From JAVXNW01 sp036645575 (lineage in GTDB: Bacteria > Bacillota > Clostridia > Christensenellales > Aristaeellaceae), in assembly GCA_036645575.1 (NCBI GenBank), contig JAVXNW010000003.1, positions 1 through 50,928 of the forward strand: 50,928 bases of DNA, written 5' to 3'. The notes below the pieces were generated by a model. The model was not told the origin of the DNA. It did not search any database and saw only the letters and a program-made list of their open reading frames with translations. Shown in pieces: positions 41,914-50,337 of the stretch (its first letter is position 1; each line of letters starts with the position of its first letter). A program made the translations under genes and the position numbers.

Positions 41914-44286
41914 TCAGATGGGGGAATGCGCGCGGAAATGGTTCTTCTGCTTTTCTCTCAGCTTTATTAGAAAGGTGGACAGTACGTTGGCGGTTAGCTT
42001 AAAGGACGCGACCTGCCGCTTGCTCCATGCCCTGTTTTCGCGGCATTCGTCAAAGCCGACGTAGCCGACAAACGCCCCCTCGTCCAGCATCGCGCACTGG
42101 ATCATAGAGCGGATGCCCTGCGGCCTTAAGATGGCATAGACGCTCGGGTGCAGGCACTTAATGTCATGACAGTAAAAAATGCCGTGTGAATCAAAATTCT
42201 TGAGGTAATCCCCCAGCCCATCCACGTAGGCGATGTTTTGCAGGACGTCCATTTGCGGGGCGATTCCGTCGCCGCACCATTCAAAGGTGTTGGAACAACA
42301 ATTGCCGTCCTCGGAACTTTCAAAGATATAGGCGCGGCTCACATCAAAGGCGCGGCCGATAATTTCAAGCAGCCGATTGAGCGCTACCTCGGTATCCTTT
42401 GCCTCATACAGGGTGCGAAACGCGTACTGCGCCAACCATTCGTCGACAACATTGCCCTCGTCGGAGACGATGGAATTGCCAACGGCGGTAACCGGTTTAG
42501 GGGGCGCCGCTTCGCCGGTTTTGGACGCGTAAAACGTGAACCCGTCTCGGCCGCTGTTCTTGCGCTGATAGAGCGCGCTGTCCGCCGTCTGATAGAAGCG
42601 CGCATAATCCCTTTGGCCGCGGGGCAATACCGCAACGCCGATGCTGCAGGTGATGGGCGGCGCGCCTGTCTCCGGTCGAATGGAGGAGAGCGCCTGCATC
42701 ATCCGTTCCGCCTTGTGGCGGACAGACACCTCATCCGCTACCTCCGGCAGATACACAAGAAATTCATCTCCGCCTATTCGCCCCACCAGATCGCTGCTGC
42801 GCACGCTCCCCTTCAGCACCGCCGCAACGTCTGAAAGCACCGAGTCGCCACACAGGTGGCCGTACGTGTCGTTGACCGCCTTAAAACAGTCTACATCGAT
42901 GATCAGCAGGGCGTGATAAGGGGGGAACCCATTTCCGGCGATGTATTTTCCACCCATCCGCTGCTCCACCAATGCGTTGATGGTCGCCTTGTTGTAGATA
43001 CCGGTCAGCGCGTCGTACTGCGCCTGTAAAATCAGCGCCTGCGTTTGCTTTTTCTCCTCGTCGATGTCCACGATCACCCCGACCGCCTTGATCGGGAGGC
43101 CGTCGGCATTGTATTGCGTCGTCGCGCGAATGCGGCACCAGTAGTACGCGCCGGCCAGATCGCGAATGCGAAATTCCGCCTCCGAATAGGGGATACCCGC
43201 CGCCGTGTCCCGCATGATTTTGACAAATGCCGCCATGTCGTCGGGGTGAATATTTGCAGACAACGGGATGCGCCCGCTGATCTGCCGATCAATCGCCCCG
43301 TATCCAAAGCGCTTTTCCCAGTTGGGCGAAAAATCAAGGGTGTCGCGCAAAATGTCCCACTCAAAGATGATGTCGCTGGCCTGATCCAGAATGACCTGAT
43401 GGCGCTCCAGCGACAGGCGCAATTCCTCCTGCTGTCGCTTGCGCTGCGTAATGTCAATCAGCAGACAATAAAAACAGGGCTTGCCATTTCCGTCGTCTAA
43501 AAGGCGGCCTCGATCGAGCACCCAAATAGGCTTTCCGCGCTTGCGCAACACGCGGTATTCGATCTCCAAGTCAGGCCCTTTTTGTAGCTGGGCTCGGATG
43601 TGCTTTGTCATCTCCGCCCGATCGCCGGGATAGACCATGTTGATAAACTGGCCGCCAAACTGCGCATCGATTTCCTCCTTGGTGTATCCGCACATGGAGA
43701 GAAAGCCGTCGCTCATGGACAGCAGCGTCAACGCGGCATCGGTTGCGCATTGGTGCGCGCCGCCCGGAATGTTTTTGGTCAGATTCGCAAGCTGCCGCTC
43801 CCGGAGGTTCAGCTCGGCACGCAGGCTTTGATTGTCCACCCGCACGCCTTGCTTTACAAAATAGTCGCCCTTTTTCTGTGCGACGTCCGCGTGAGAAAAA
43901 TGGATGTGCACAAGCTTGGGGCCGGTCCGCGTCTGCTCCATCATGGCGGAAAAGCGGATATTTTCATCCGACAGGATTTTATCGGTCGGAATGGCGCGCA
44001 GCGTGCCATAGACCATGGCGCCCGCGCCGACAAGCGGCACAAAGGAAAGGCTTTGATCCATTAGCGTAAACGCGCCGTCGTATTCGGCCAGCTCCGCCGA
44101 CAGGGCATTTCCCGCCTCGGCAAGATTTTCGCACAATTCGCCCTCGCCCGTGCCAATCCACGAGGTGCGTTCCTCCATGTGGCAGGCCAAGGCGCTCATG
44201 TCGCGCTTTTCAAAGTATAAGGTGAGCAGCTCGTGAGAAAACTGGAGCGCTTCCTGTTTGGTCAATCCCGCTAATTCCATACGCAT
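41914..44286 (-). CDS. diguanylate cyclase with SnoaL-like, two PAS, GGDEF and GAF-like domains
   Basis: A 790-residue cytoplasmic signalling enzyme. It has an N-terminal SnoaL/NTF2-like sensor domain at about 10-140 (WIGTGEG, HIHFSHADV), PAS at about 170-285 (with NIPGGAHQC) and PAS/PAC at about 295-415. The GGDEF domain at about 420-585 has the active GGDEF at 505-509, with the inhibitory I-site RSSD at 496-499 five residues before it. A GAF-like C-terminal region (about 625-775) is rich in Cys and ends with FVGYVGFDE. An intact GGDEF and I-site argue for c-di-GMP synthesis under product control. GGAAGGG precedes ATG 44286; ATG 44280 is also possible. It follows the membrane sensor gene by 31 bp. 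Confidence 0.88.
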   Translation of the reverse strand: MRMELAGLTKQEALQFSHELLTLYFEKRDMSALACHMEERTSWIGTGEGELCENLAEAGNALSAELAEYDGAFTLMDQSLSFVPLVGAGAMVYGTLRAIPTDKILSDENIRFSAMMEQTRTGPKLVHIHFSHADVAQKKGDYFVKQGVRVDNQSLRAELNLRERQLANLTKNIPGGAHQCATDAALTLLSMSDGFLSMCGYTKEEIDAQFGGQFINMVYPGDRAEMTKHIRAQLQKGPDLEIEYRVLRKRGKPIWVLDRGRLLDDGNGKPCFYCLLIDITQRKRQQEELRLSLERHQVILDQASDIIFEWDILRDTLDFSPNWEKRFGYGAIDRQISGRIPLSANIHPDDMAAFVKIMRDTAAGIPYSEAEFRIRDLAGAYYWCRIRATTQYNADGLPIKAVGVIVDIDEEKKQTQALILQAQYDALTGIYNKATINALVEQRMGGKYIAGNGFPPYHALLIIDVDCFKAVNDTYGHLCGDSVLSDVAAVLKGSVRSSDLVGRIGGDEFLVYLPEVADEVSVRHKAERMMQALSSIRPETGAPPITCSIGVAVLPRGQRDYARFYQTADSALYQRKNSGRDGFTFYASKTGEAAPPKPVTAVGNSIVSDEGNVVDEWLAQYAFRTLYEAKDTEVALNRLLEIIGRAFDVSRAYIFESSEDGNCCSNTFEWCGDGIAPQMDVLQNIAYVDGLGDYLKNFDSHGIFYCHDIKCLHPSVYAILRPQGIRSMIQCAMLDEGAFVGYVGFDECRENRAWSKRQVASFKLTANVLSTFLIKLREKQKNHFRAHSPI

Positions 44287-44317
44287 AATCCCTTCCTGAT
44301 GTTGGTTCTGATTGAGG

Positions 44318-45298
44318 TCAACACTTTGTCGCCATCAGCCCTGCCGCGCCAATGACCGTGCCGTCACGATCGAGATGGCGCGTGCTTTCTATCCAATATT
44401 CACGCGCCGGGTCCTTGATGTCCCGAATCGTCAACCGCAAAGTGATGGCGCGCGCGTCGGGTGCGCGCGCTTGGGCAAGCCACGCCAGCAGGGCTTCTCT
44501 GTCCGCCGTGCAAAGGCTTATGCCGCCCGAAAAGGTGAGCGTGTCCAGCGCTTTATCCCAAAGGAACAGGATATCCCGGCTGTGACGGAGCAGCGCGGCC
44601 TGCTGATCGGACATGAGCGCCAGCTTTTGTTTCTCTATCTGCCGGTGGTTTTCCAGCAAAATCATCTTTTGCCGGTAGCGAAGCGCCTCAATCAGGCTGA
44701 AATAGCGGGAGCAGAAAATCAACATCGCCATGATCGTGACGATCAGCGCGTTCACGGTACCACCGCTTGTGAGGTGCGCCCTTGCGCTAAAGAGCAAAAG
44801 CGCTAGGCCGCTTGCCAGAATGGAGAGCATTTGAACCGGCGTTGCCTGCACCAATAGGGCGATGGCCAGAATGCCTGTGGTAAATACCATGAGGTTGGGA
44901 TTGGTGCGCAAATCCATCGAGGATATAAGCGCGTGCCACACGACCCAAATCAGCGCAAAGCCCACATAAAAGCGCTGCAAAAGCGCTGGCCTATCGCGCA
45001 AAACATGGCGCGCCCCAAGGCAAAGCCCCGCGCTCATAAACAAGATGAGGTACATGGCAAAATACTGCCGGTTGTTTGGCGTGGCAAGGCCCGACTTTGA
45101 AAAGCCAATGACATGAACCATGTTGATGGTTTGCAGAACCAAAACCACCGCCGAAATGGCTGCCATGCGGCTGTTGTTGAAAAAAAACATCTCGCGCTTT
45201 ACGCTGATCTGGGCGGACGGGTCTAGTGCCGAAAAGCGCAGCGCCGTGATAAACGACGTCGCCTGTGAAAGGCAAATGCGCGCGGCTGCTTTTCTCAT
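44318..45298 (-). CDS. integral membrane sensor protein with C-terminal PAS-like region
   Basis: A 326-residue protein. From ATG 45298 (AAGGAG 8 nt upstream) it has about five or six hydrophobic helices between 40 and 200, then a coiled-coil-like stretch (RYRQKMILLENHRQIEKQKLALM) and a C-terminal sensor-like domain of about 90 residues (ILFLWDKALDTLTFSGG, REYWIESTRHLDRDGTVIG) that resembles the end of a PAS/PAC domain. There is no GGDEF, kinase or other output. It ends 31 bp before the GGDEF gene, in the same direction, so it may feed that cyclase in trans. The longer frame from 45343 adds 15 residues without a site. Confidence 0.72.
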   Translation of the reverse strand: MRKAAARICLSQATSFITALRFSALDPSAQISVKREMFFFNNSRMAAISAVVLVLQTINMVHVIGFSKSGLATPNNRQYFAMYLILFMSAGLCLGARHVLRDRPALLQRFYVGFALIWVVWHALISSMDLRTNPNLMVFTTGILAIALLVQATPVQMLSILASGLALLLFSARAHLTSGGTVNALIVTIMAMLIFCSRYFSLIEALRYRQKMILLENHRQIEKQKLALMSDQQAALLRHSRDILFLWDKALDTLTFSGGISLCTADREALLAWLAQARAPDARAITLRLTIRDIKDPAREYWIESTRHLDRDGTVIGAAGLMATKC

Positions 45299-45491
45299 TG
45301 GATTGCTCCTTAAACGAATTGGTTTTTTTTCCGCTTTTGCCATGCGATGTCAAAGCCCAAGCCATCTTGATGAAAGCCCGCGCCCATGCGCAACCATGTA
45401 GGCTGGGTTCATTATACAATTTTTGCGACCCTTTGTGCGAAACGCGCACCAAATTGACGCTTTTTGCAACCAAATAGCGGAACACAAGCAT

Positions 45492-45520
45492 TTGATTTAT
45501 CGGCTGTTTTATTGTAGAAT
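45492..45520 (+). promoter_or_regulatory. promoter of the LytTR regulator gene
   Basis: TTGATT (45492-45497), 17 bp, TAGAAT (45515-45520), 35 bp before the start. On the opposite strand a TATAAT (plus 45411-45416) with an upstream TG may serve the membrane sensor gene, but its -35 is weak. Confidence 0.65.
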
Positions 45521-45554
45521 AGCGGAAGAAGTCTATATTGAGGGGACGCCGGAT

Positions 45555-46295
45555 ATGCTGCATATTGCCATTTGCGACGATGACCAAACGGATGCAGGGA
45601 GAATCAACCAGCTCGTCAAGGCGTGGGCGGTCAACCAACAGGAGGAGATTCGCGTTGCGTGCTTCACATCCGCCTACCTGCTGCTGGACGAGGTTTCAAA
45701 GGGCGTGGACTTTGACATCTTCTTGCTGGATATCTTGATGCCGGAGATGACCGGCATATCCCTTGGCGAGCGCCTTCAAACCTACTTGACGGAACCGCTG
45801 CTGATCTACCTGACCTCCAGCGAGGATTTTTACTCGGACGCCTTCCGACTCTACGCTTTTCAATACCTGTGCAAACCGCTGGCGCAAAGCAGCCTGTTTT
45901 CGGCGCTGGACAAGGCGCGCTTGCGCTGCGAGAAGCGGAAAAGGGCGCTGTTCGTGCTTAAAACGGCGGAGGGCGTCCTGCAAATTCCGCTGCGATCCAT
46001 TGTCTATGCGGAGCTGCGGGAACACATCGGCCATCTTCACTTGACGGGCGGCGGCGATCTGCCAAGCCAGTACCTGCGCACCGGCTTTGATGTCTTTACA
46101 AAACCGCTCTTGCAGGAGGCGCAGTTTGTGAAAACCCACGCCGCCTTCGTGGCCAACTTGGCATTTTCCGAAAAGCTCACGCCGAACTCGCTCACGTTGA
46201 CCACCGGGGCAATGGTCCCCATCGCCCGCGCCTTTGCGGCACAGGTGCGCAAGCAATACATGTCCTATGGCCTGCGAGAGGGCGAAGAGGCGTAG
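45555..46295 (+). CDS. LytTR-family response regulator
   Basis: A 246-residue regulator. The receiver domain has acidic residues D8-D10, phospho-acceptor D59 (FLLDILMPEMTG) and K107 (QYLCKPLA). The C-terminal LytTR DNA-binding domain lies at about 140-240 (YAELREHIGHLHL, FVKTHAAFVANL). GAGGGGA precedes ATG 45555 by 7-8 nt, and the promoter upstream excludes the longer frame. It is followed 77 bp later by a GHKL kinase, the usual AgrAC-like pairing. Genes it controls are not shown here. Confidence 0.93.
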   Translation: MLHIAICDDDQTDAGRINQLVKAWAVNQQEEIRVACFTSAYLLLDEVSKGVDFDIFLLDILMPEMTGISLGERLQTYLTEPLLIYLTSSEDFYSDAFRLYAFQYLCKPLAQSSLFSALDKARLRCEKRKRALFVLKTAEGVLQIPLRSIVYAELREHIGHLHLTGGGDLPSQYLRTGFDVFTKPLLQEAQFVKTHAAFVANLAFSEKLTPNSLTLTTGAMVPIARAFAAQVRKQYMSYGLREGEEA

Positions 46296-46372
46296 CGCCA
46301 GGCATTTAAAAGGCAGTGGGGCGCTTGCTTTGCGCCCAAGGGGACGCTTGATTTGGAGGACGAAGCGCGCGT

Positions 46373-48280
46373 ATGAAAAAAGTAGTTGCAGGCTCAAAAT
46401 GGCTGCTCATTCCGTTATGGGCGTGGATTGTCGCGCTGATGCTGGGGCTACTTGCCTCCTACACGCAGGTAGAAGAATGCACGCTTTACCTCACGCCCAT
46501 CTTTGAGGACGCAAGGGGCTGGGACATCTATCAGATGGAAGAAGGGACGCGCATGGCGCTTGCGCCGCGCGAACTGCTGGACGTAAAGCCCCTGCAGACC
46601 TTTTACCTGACCCGAACGCTCACAAAGGACGTATTAAGCGGCGGCTATACGTTTGTGCGCCTGGATAGCGATCGGCCAGCCAGCGTGTTCTTAAACGATG
46701 AACTGCTCTACACCACCTGCCCAGACGTCCCACAGCGCATCGGTCAGATCACCTTCCCCGCGCGCTATGCGGGGCTTGTCCAGCGCGGCGAAGCGATTCG
46801 CTTTAGCCTTCCCCAAGGCGCGCTGGGCAAGGTGATGACCATTGCCACCGCCCATCCCGCATCGGAATACGGCCCGTCCATGCCAAGCGTGCAGCTTTCG
46901 AGCGAAGCGATTGAAGCGCGAACTTGGATGAACACGGCCAACCACAGTTCGATGCCGGCGGCGGGGTTTGCGGTGGCGACGCTGGTGCTGTTGGGGCTGT
47001 TGTTCTATGGCCTTTTTCACGGGGGACGAAATGGGCCGCTTCTGTTGCTGGCCGCCACCGCCTTCTGCGATTTCTTCTATTATCTGCGCAAGTATTCCTT
47101 TTCCTCGCCCGGGCTTACCGTTCTGGATACGCCGTGGGCCGCGTTTCTGCCCATGCTGTCCATCATGCTGCCGGAATTTTATCTGCTGGTGCAGATGAAG
47201 CGGTGGAGGGCGCATGCCTTGATGGTCGTGCTCGCCTCGGGCGCGCTGTCCCTCATCCCGCCCGTGGCGAACCTGTTTGGGAGCCCCAGTTTTCACACAA
47301 CGCCGTTTGTCGAGGCGCTTTATATCGGCCTCATGGCGCTGCTCGTCTTTGCCGCGCTGGAGGCGCGGGAAAAAAACAAGGCGCTTCAGCTGTTTCTATA
47401 TGGCCTAGGCGGAGGATGCGCCTCACTCGTCCTGGGCGTGCTTATTTCGATGCGGGGGGATCGCTCTTTTGCGGAGGCGGTCTTCTTCTTGGCGCGCCAA
47501 GTCGCGCAGCATGATCCGCTGCCGTTTTTGCACGCGTGCGGCATCTTTCTTTTTGCGCTGGCGTCCGCCCTCAGCGTGTATCAATTGATTTGCGGCGTTG
47601 CGGACACGCAGACACAGCTTGCCGTGCAGACCGAGCGCTCCGCGCGGCTGGACTATGAGATGGCCATTCAAAAAGAGATTTACGAGGCAAAGCTTTCGGG
47701 CGAGAAGGAGCTGCGCGCTTTGCGCCACGACATCAAGGGGCATTTGGCCACGCTGTCGGAACTGCTGGCCGTAGGCGAAACGGAAAAAGCCACCACGTAC
47801 CTGGCCGAGCTGACCAAGCGGCATCAGGCGGTGCAAAGCGAGGTTTTTTGCGACAATCCCTATATGAACGCCGTGCTGAGAACCTACCAGTTCAAATTCA
47901 AGGAAAGCGAAATCCCCTTTGTCTGCCATGCCGGGGTGGACAGCCAAACGCTGCCGGGCGTTGAATTGTGCCTCGTCCTCACCAACGCCTTGGAAAACGC
48001 CCTCGAGGCTTCACTTGGACAGATAGGCGCGGCGCGCCTTGTCAAACTACAGGCGCGGATATGGCATGGTCAATTTCTGCTCCGCGTCAGCAATCGCTTC
48101 GACGGGACGCTCAATGAGCGCGGCGGATTGCCTGTCAGCACCAAAGAAGGAAAAGGGCACGGCTTCGGCATGGCCAACATTCGCGCCACCGTTCAGCGAT
48201 TGGGCGGGACGATGGATTACCGGATAGAAGACGGCTGCTTCGTTATGGATGTACACTTTCCGGCCCAAGAGGCACCCTGA
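46373..48280 (+). CDS. GHKL (AgrC-type) sensor kinase with extracellular jelly-roll and multi-helix domain
   Basis: A 635-residue histidine kinase. Helix 1 lies at about 11-28. An extracellular beta-rich domain follows at 35-190 (RPASVFLNDELLYTT is typical of galactose-binding-like folds), then about seven helices at 197-410, a layout like 7TMR-DISM proteins. A coiled coil (410-445) leads to the AgrC-type H-box with H452 (ALRHDIKGHL). The GHKL ATPase shows an N-box LTNALENALEA and a G-box GHGFGMANI. It should phosphorylate the LytTR regulator upstream. GGAGGA lies 11-16 nt before the ATG. The extracellular fold hints at a carbohydrate or peptide ligand; unproven. Confidence 0.9.
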   Translation: MKKVVAGSKWLLIPLWAWIVALMLGLLASYTQVEECTLYLTPIFEDARGWDIYQMEEGTRMALAPRELLDVKPLQTFYLTRTLTKDVLSGGYTFVRLDSDRPASVFLNDELLYTTCPDVPQRIGQITFPARYAGLVQRGEAIRFSLPQGALGKVMTIATAHPASEYGPSMPSVQLSSEAIEARTWMNTANHSSMPAAGFAVATLVLLGLLFYGLFHGGRNGPLLLLAATAFCDFFYYLRKYSFSSPGLTVLDTPWAAFLPMLSIMLPEFYLLVQMKRWRAHALMVVLASGALSLIPPVANLFGSPSFHTTPFVEALYIGLMALLVFAALEAREKNKALQLFLYGLGGGCASLVLGVLISMRGDRSFAEAVFFLARQVAQHDPLPFLHACGIFLFALASALSVYQLICGVADTQTQLAVQTERSARLDYEMAIQKEIYEAKLSGEKELRALRHDIKGHLATLSELLAVGETEKATTYLAELTKRHQAVQSEVFCDNPYMNAVLRTYQFKFKESEIPFVCHAGVDSQTLPGVELCLVLTNALENALEASLGQIGAARLVKLQARIWHGQFLLRVSNRFDGTLNERGGLPVSTKEGKGHGFGMANIRATVQRLGGTMDYRIEDGCFVMDVHFPAQEAP

Positions 48281-48347
48281 AAGCGCGTCGGGCGCGCAGG
48301 GTTGGTTGGACTTGCGCCCGCTCAAGAGGGCTTAAGCGATGGGCAAA

Positions 48348-48399
48348 TTAAGGAACCGCTGAATAAATCCCGCACGTGCTGTAATCAGCGGTTCCTTAA
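48348..48399. repeat. 52-bp interspersed palindromic repeat, copy 3
   Basis: A perfect palindrome: TTAAGGAACCGCTGA (48348-48362) and TCAGCGGTTCCTTAA (48385-48399), 15-bp arms, with GCACGTGC (48372-48379) in the centre. It matches copy 1 in all but a few bases and in length. It lies between convergent genes, 67 bp after the kinase stop, where its hairpin could end transcription in either direction. Confidence 0.93.
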
Positions 48400-48405
48400 A
48401 GATGC

Positions 48406-48435
48406 TGCCCGCGTGGATTTGAAATCCGCGCGGGC
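48406..48435. terminator. convergent hairpin after the binding-protein fusion gene
   Basis: A stem of about 13 bp with one mismatch pairs 48406-48418 with 48424-48435. It stands 31 bp beyond the minus-strand stop. No T-run follows, so it is a weak terminator that may act together with the adjacent palindromic repeat. Confidence 0.6.
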
Positions 48436-48465
48436 AAAGCTGTCTAGGGACGGGGCGCTTGCGGC

Positions 48466-50337
48466 TTACGGCGAGACAACCTGAACGCGGCCGTCTGTCT
48501 TGGGGGTGATCGTGCTTTGCGCCTTGATGCTGGCGGTGACCGCTTCGCGCAGGGTGAAGGGAAGCTCCTGCCTCTCAGCCTCGGAGAAGGTCAGCACATG
48601 ATCCACCTTCATGATCTGGTTTTCGCTGACCGCCACAGAATAGGTCTTCTGCATGTCGAGCGGCGTTCCGTCTTCCGAGGTGACCGTGAGCAGTTCGCCG
48701 CTTCCGTCTGCCAGACGCCGGTAGGTGTAGCGGAAGCCGGAGGGCGCGATAAACCAGCCGAAACTCTTCTGCGGCACCACGCCTTGGCGGATGATATCCC
48801 ATATCTGCTGACCCGTCACCTGCGCGATATACAGCTTTTTCTCCTGACGAATGACCGATTCCACATCGGCAGAAGTGATGTCGCCCTCAAAAAATTCGCC
48901 GCGAAAGGCGGTGCCCAGTTCCAACGCATAGTCTGTTCCGGCGGCCTTGCGCACGCTGTCCAGGCAAAAATCGACGATCGCCAGCTCCTCTGTGCGGGAC
49001 TTTATGTAGCTCCACTCAAACGGCGCGGTCGCGGTGCCAAGGACGGGAAGCGGATCGACGGGCGCGGCCACGTAGGCGGCATTCTGCCGATCGCAGGCCG
49101 CGATGGCCTCCTCCGCCGTGATCTTGCCCTCGAGCAGCTGGCCAAACGCCTCCTCAATCACCTTTTCAACGCCGCGCTCAAATGTCGGCATTTGGGTATA
49201 AGCGCCATTTTGAATGATTTCCGCCAGATTGGCATATCGGTCTTCAATGGGCAGCGCGGTATCCTCAAGGTAGCTGATCGCCAGCGGGCAATTGCCCCGG
49301 AGCAGTTCCTGCCCCTCGGGCGTCGAGATGAAGGAGAGCACCTGCAAGGCGGCGGCGCGCTTGGCGCTGTTTTTTTCGCTGGCAAGTCGATGGCTCACGG
49401 CAAAATAGCCCGAGGGCGCGGTGTAGACCATCTGATTTTCGGCGTTTTCGCCGACGAGCGGCAGCACCTTGAGCACTTCCTTGGTTTCGCCAAAGAGCTT
49501 GCTGTACTGCGCGGAGGAAAACGTGGTCATAAAGGCGTTCTCGTCTTGAATGGCCGCCATTCTTCTCGATTCGCTAAACACCATATCTTGACTGCGCAGA
49601 TAGCCCTTTTGCGTCAGCGCCTCCACCCGCTTCCAGCGCTTTTGCCACTGCGCATCCTGCGCCATGGTGGTTTTGCCCTGATTGTAATCGCTCATCCACT
49701 GCTGACCCTTGGGCGTTGAGAGATAGCCCGCAATCAACACCTTGACGTATTGGGTGGGCATTTGCGAATAGGGCACCACAAAGGGCTGCTTGCCCGCCTG
49801 CGCGATGGCGGCAAACACCGCGTCCAGTTCCGCCTCGGTCTGCGGAACCGGAAGGCCAGACGCCTCCAGCCACTGGGCGTTATAGAGGTAGCACAGGACG
49901 TCGCCCAGCCCCGGCACGAAATACACCGCGCCGTCGCCTGACAGGGTTTTCATGATCGACAAATTGTATTTGGAGACAAAATCCTCGCTCGTCAAGTCCA
50001 AAAGCTTGCCGCTGCGCCATAAATCGGTGTCCGAGGTCATGATGATATCGGACGCCGCGTCGTGCGTCACCCGGCGGGTGACTTCGTCGGCATAGGGAAG
50101 CGCCCCGATGGGGCACGGCTCGCAATCCAGCGTGATATGCGGAAGCTTTTCGTGGACGCCGTCCGCGAAGGCCTGCGCATCCACGGCGTTTAAGCTGCAC
50201 AGCATGGTCAGCGTGATGGGCGCGTCCACGGGTAGCACGGTCTCCAAAGGCGTTTCCGGGACAGCGCCCGTGGCGCAGCCGGTCAGCGCAAGGGCGAGCA
50301 GCACGAGGACAAGCGCCAACGTTCTCGATCGATTCAT
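48466..50337 (-). CDS. lipoprotein fusing an ABC solute-binding domain to a 5'-nucleotidase C-terminal-type domain
   Basis: A 623-residue lipoprotein: signal peptide with lipobox LTGC (C21). Residues about 40-425 form a family-1 extracellular solute-binding domain (PYADEVTRRV, SDIIMTSDTDLW, VLCYLYNAQWLEASGLPVPQTEAEL, FISTPEGQELLRGN). Residues about 450-610 resemble the 5'-nucleotidase C-terminal substrate domain (5_nucleotid_C): TAFRGEFFEGDITSADVESVIR, VTGQQIWDIIRQGV, APSGFRYTYRRL, LDMQKTYSVAVSENQIM. The catalytic metallophosphoesterase domain of 5'-nucleotidases is missing, so it is a binding protein, not an obvious enzyme. The ATG overlaps the EAL stop (ATGA); AAAGGAG is 8 nt upstream. No permeases are adjacent. 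A sensing role coupled to the EAL protein is inferred. Confidence 0.85.
   Translation of the reverse strand: MNRSRTLALVLVLLALALTGCATGAVPETPLETVLPVDAPITLTMLCSLNAVDAQAFADGVHEKLPHITLDCEPCPIGALPYADEVTRRVTHDAASDIIMTSDTDLWRSGKLLDLTSEDFVSKYNLSIMKTLSGDGAVYFVPGLGDVLCYLYNAQWLEASGLPVPQTEAELDAVFAAIAQAGKQPFVVPYSQMPTQYVKVLIAGYLSTPKGQQWMSDYNQGKTTMAQDAQWQKRWKRVEALTQKGYLRSQDMVFSESRRMAAIQDENAFMTTFSSAQYSKLFGETKEVLKVLPLVGENAENQMVYTAPSGYFAVSHRLASEKNSAKRAAALQVLSFISTPEGQELLRGNCPLAISYLEDTALPIEDRYANLAEIIQNGAYTQMPTFERGVEKVIEEAFGQLLEGKITAEEAIAACDRQNAAYVAAPVDPLPVLGTATAPFEWSYIKSRTEELAIVDFCLDSVRKAAGTDYALELGTAFRGEFFEGDITSADVESVIRQEKKLYIAQVTGQQIWDIIRQGVVPQKSFGWFIAPSGFRYTYRRLADGSGELLTVTSEDGTPLDMQKTYSVAVSENQIMKVDHVLTFSEAERQELPFTLREAVTASIKAQSTITPKTDGRVQVVSP

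Noticed and set aside
41697..42002. 101-codon plus-strand frame between the Cys-rich genes and the GGDEF gene
   Set aside because: Arg/Lys/Pro-rich, no ribosome site, and it runs into the antisense of the GGDEF gene.
18949..48399. Reading the three 52-bp repeats as a CRISPR array
   Set aside because: The copies are 5-25 kb apart, palindromic throughout and not separated by uniform spacers.
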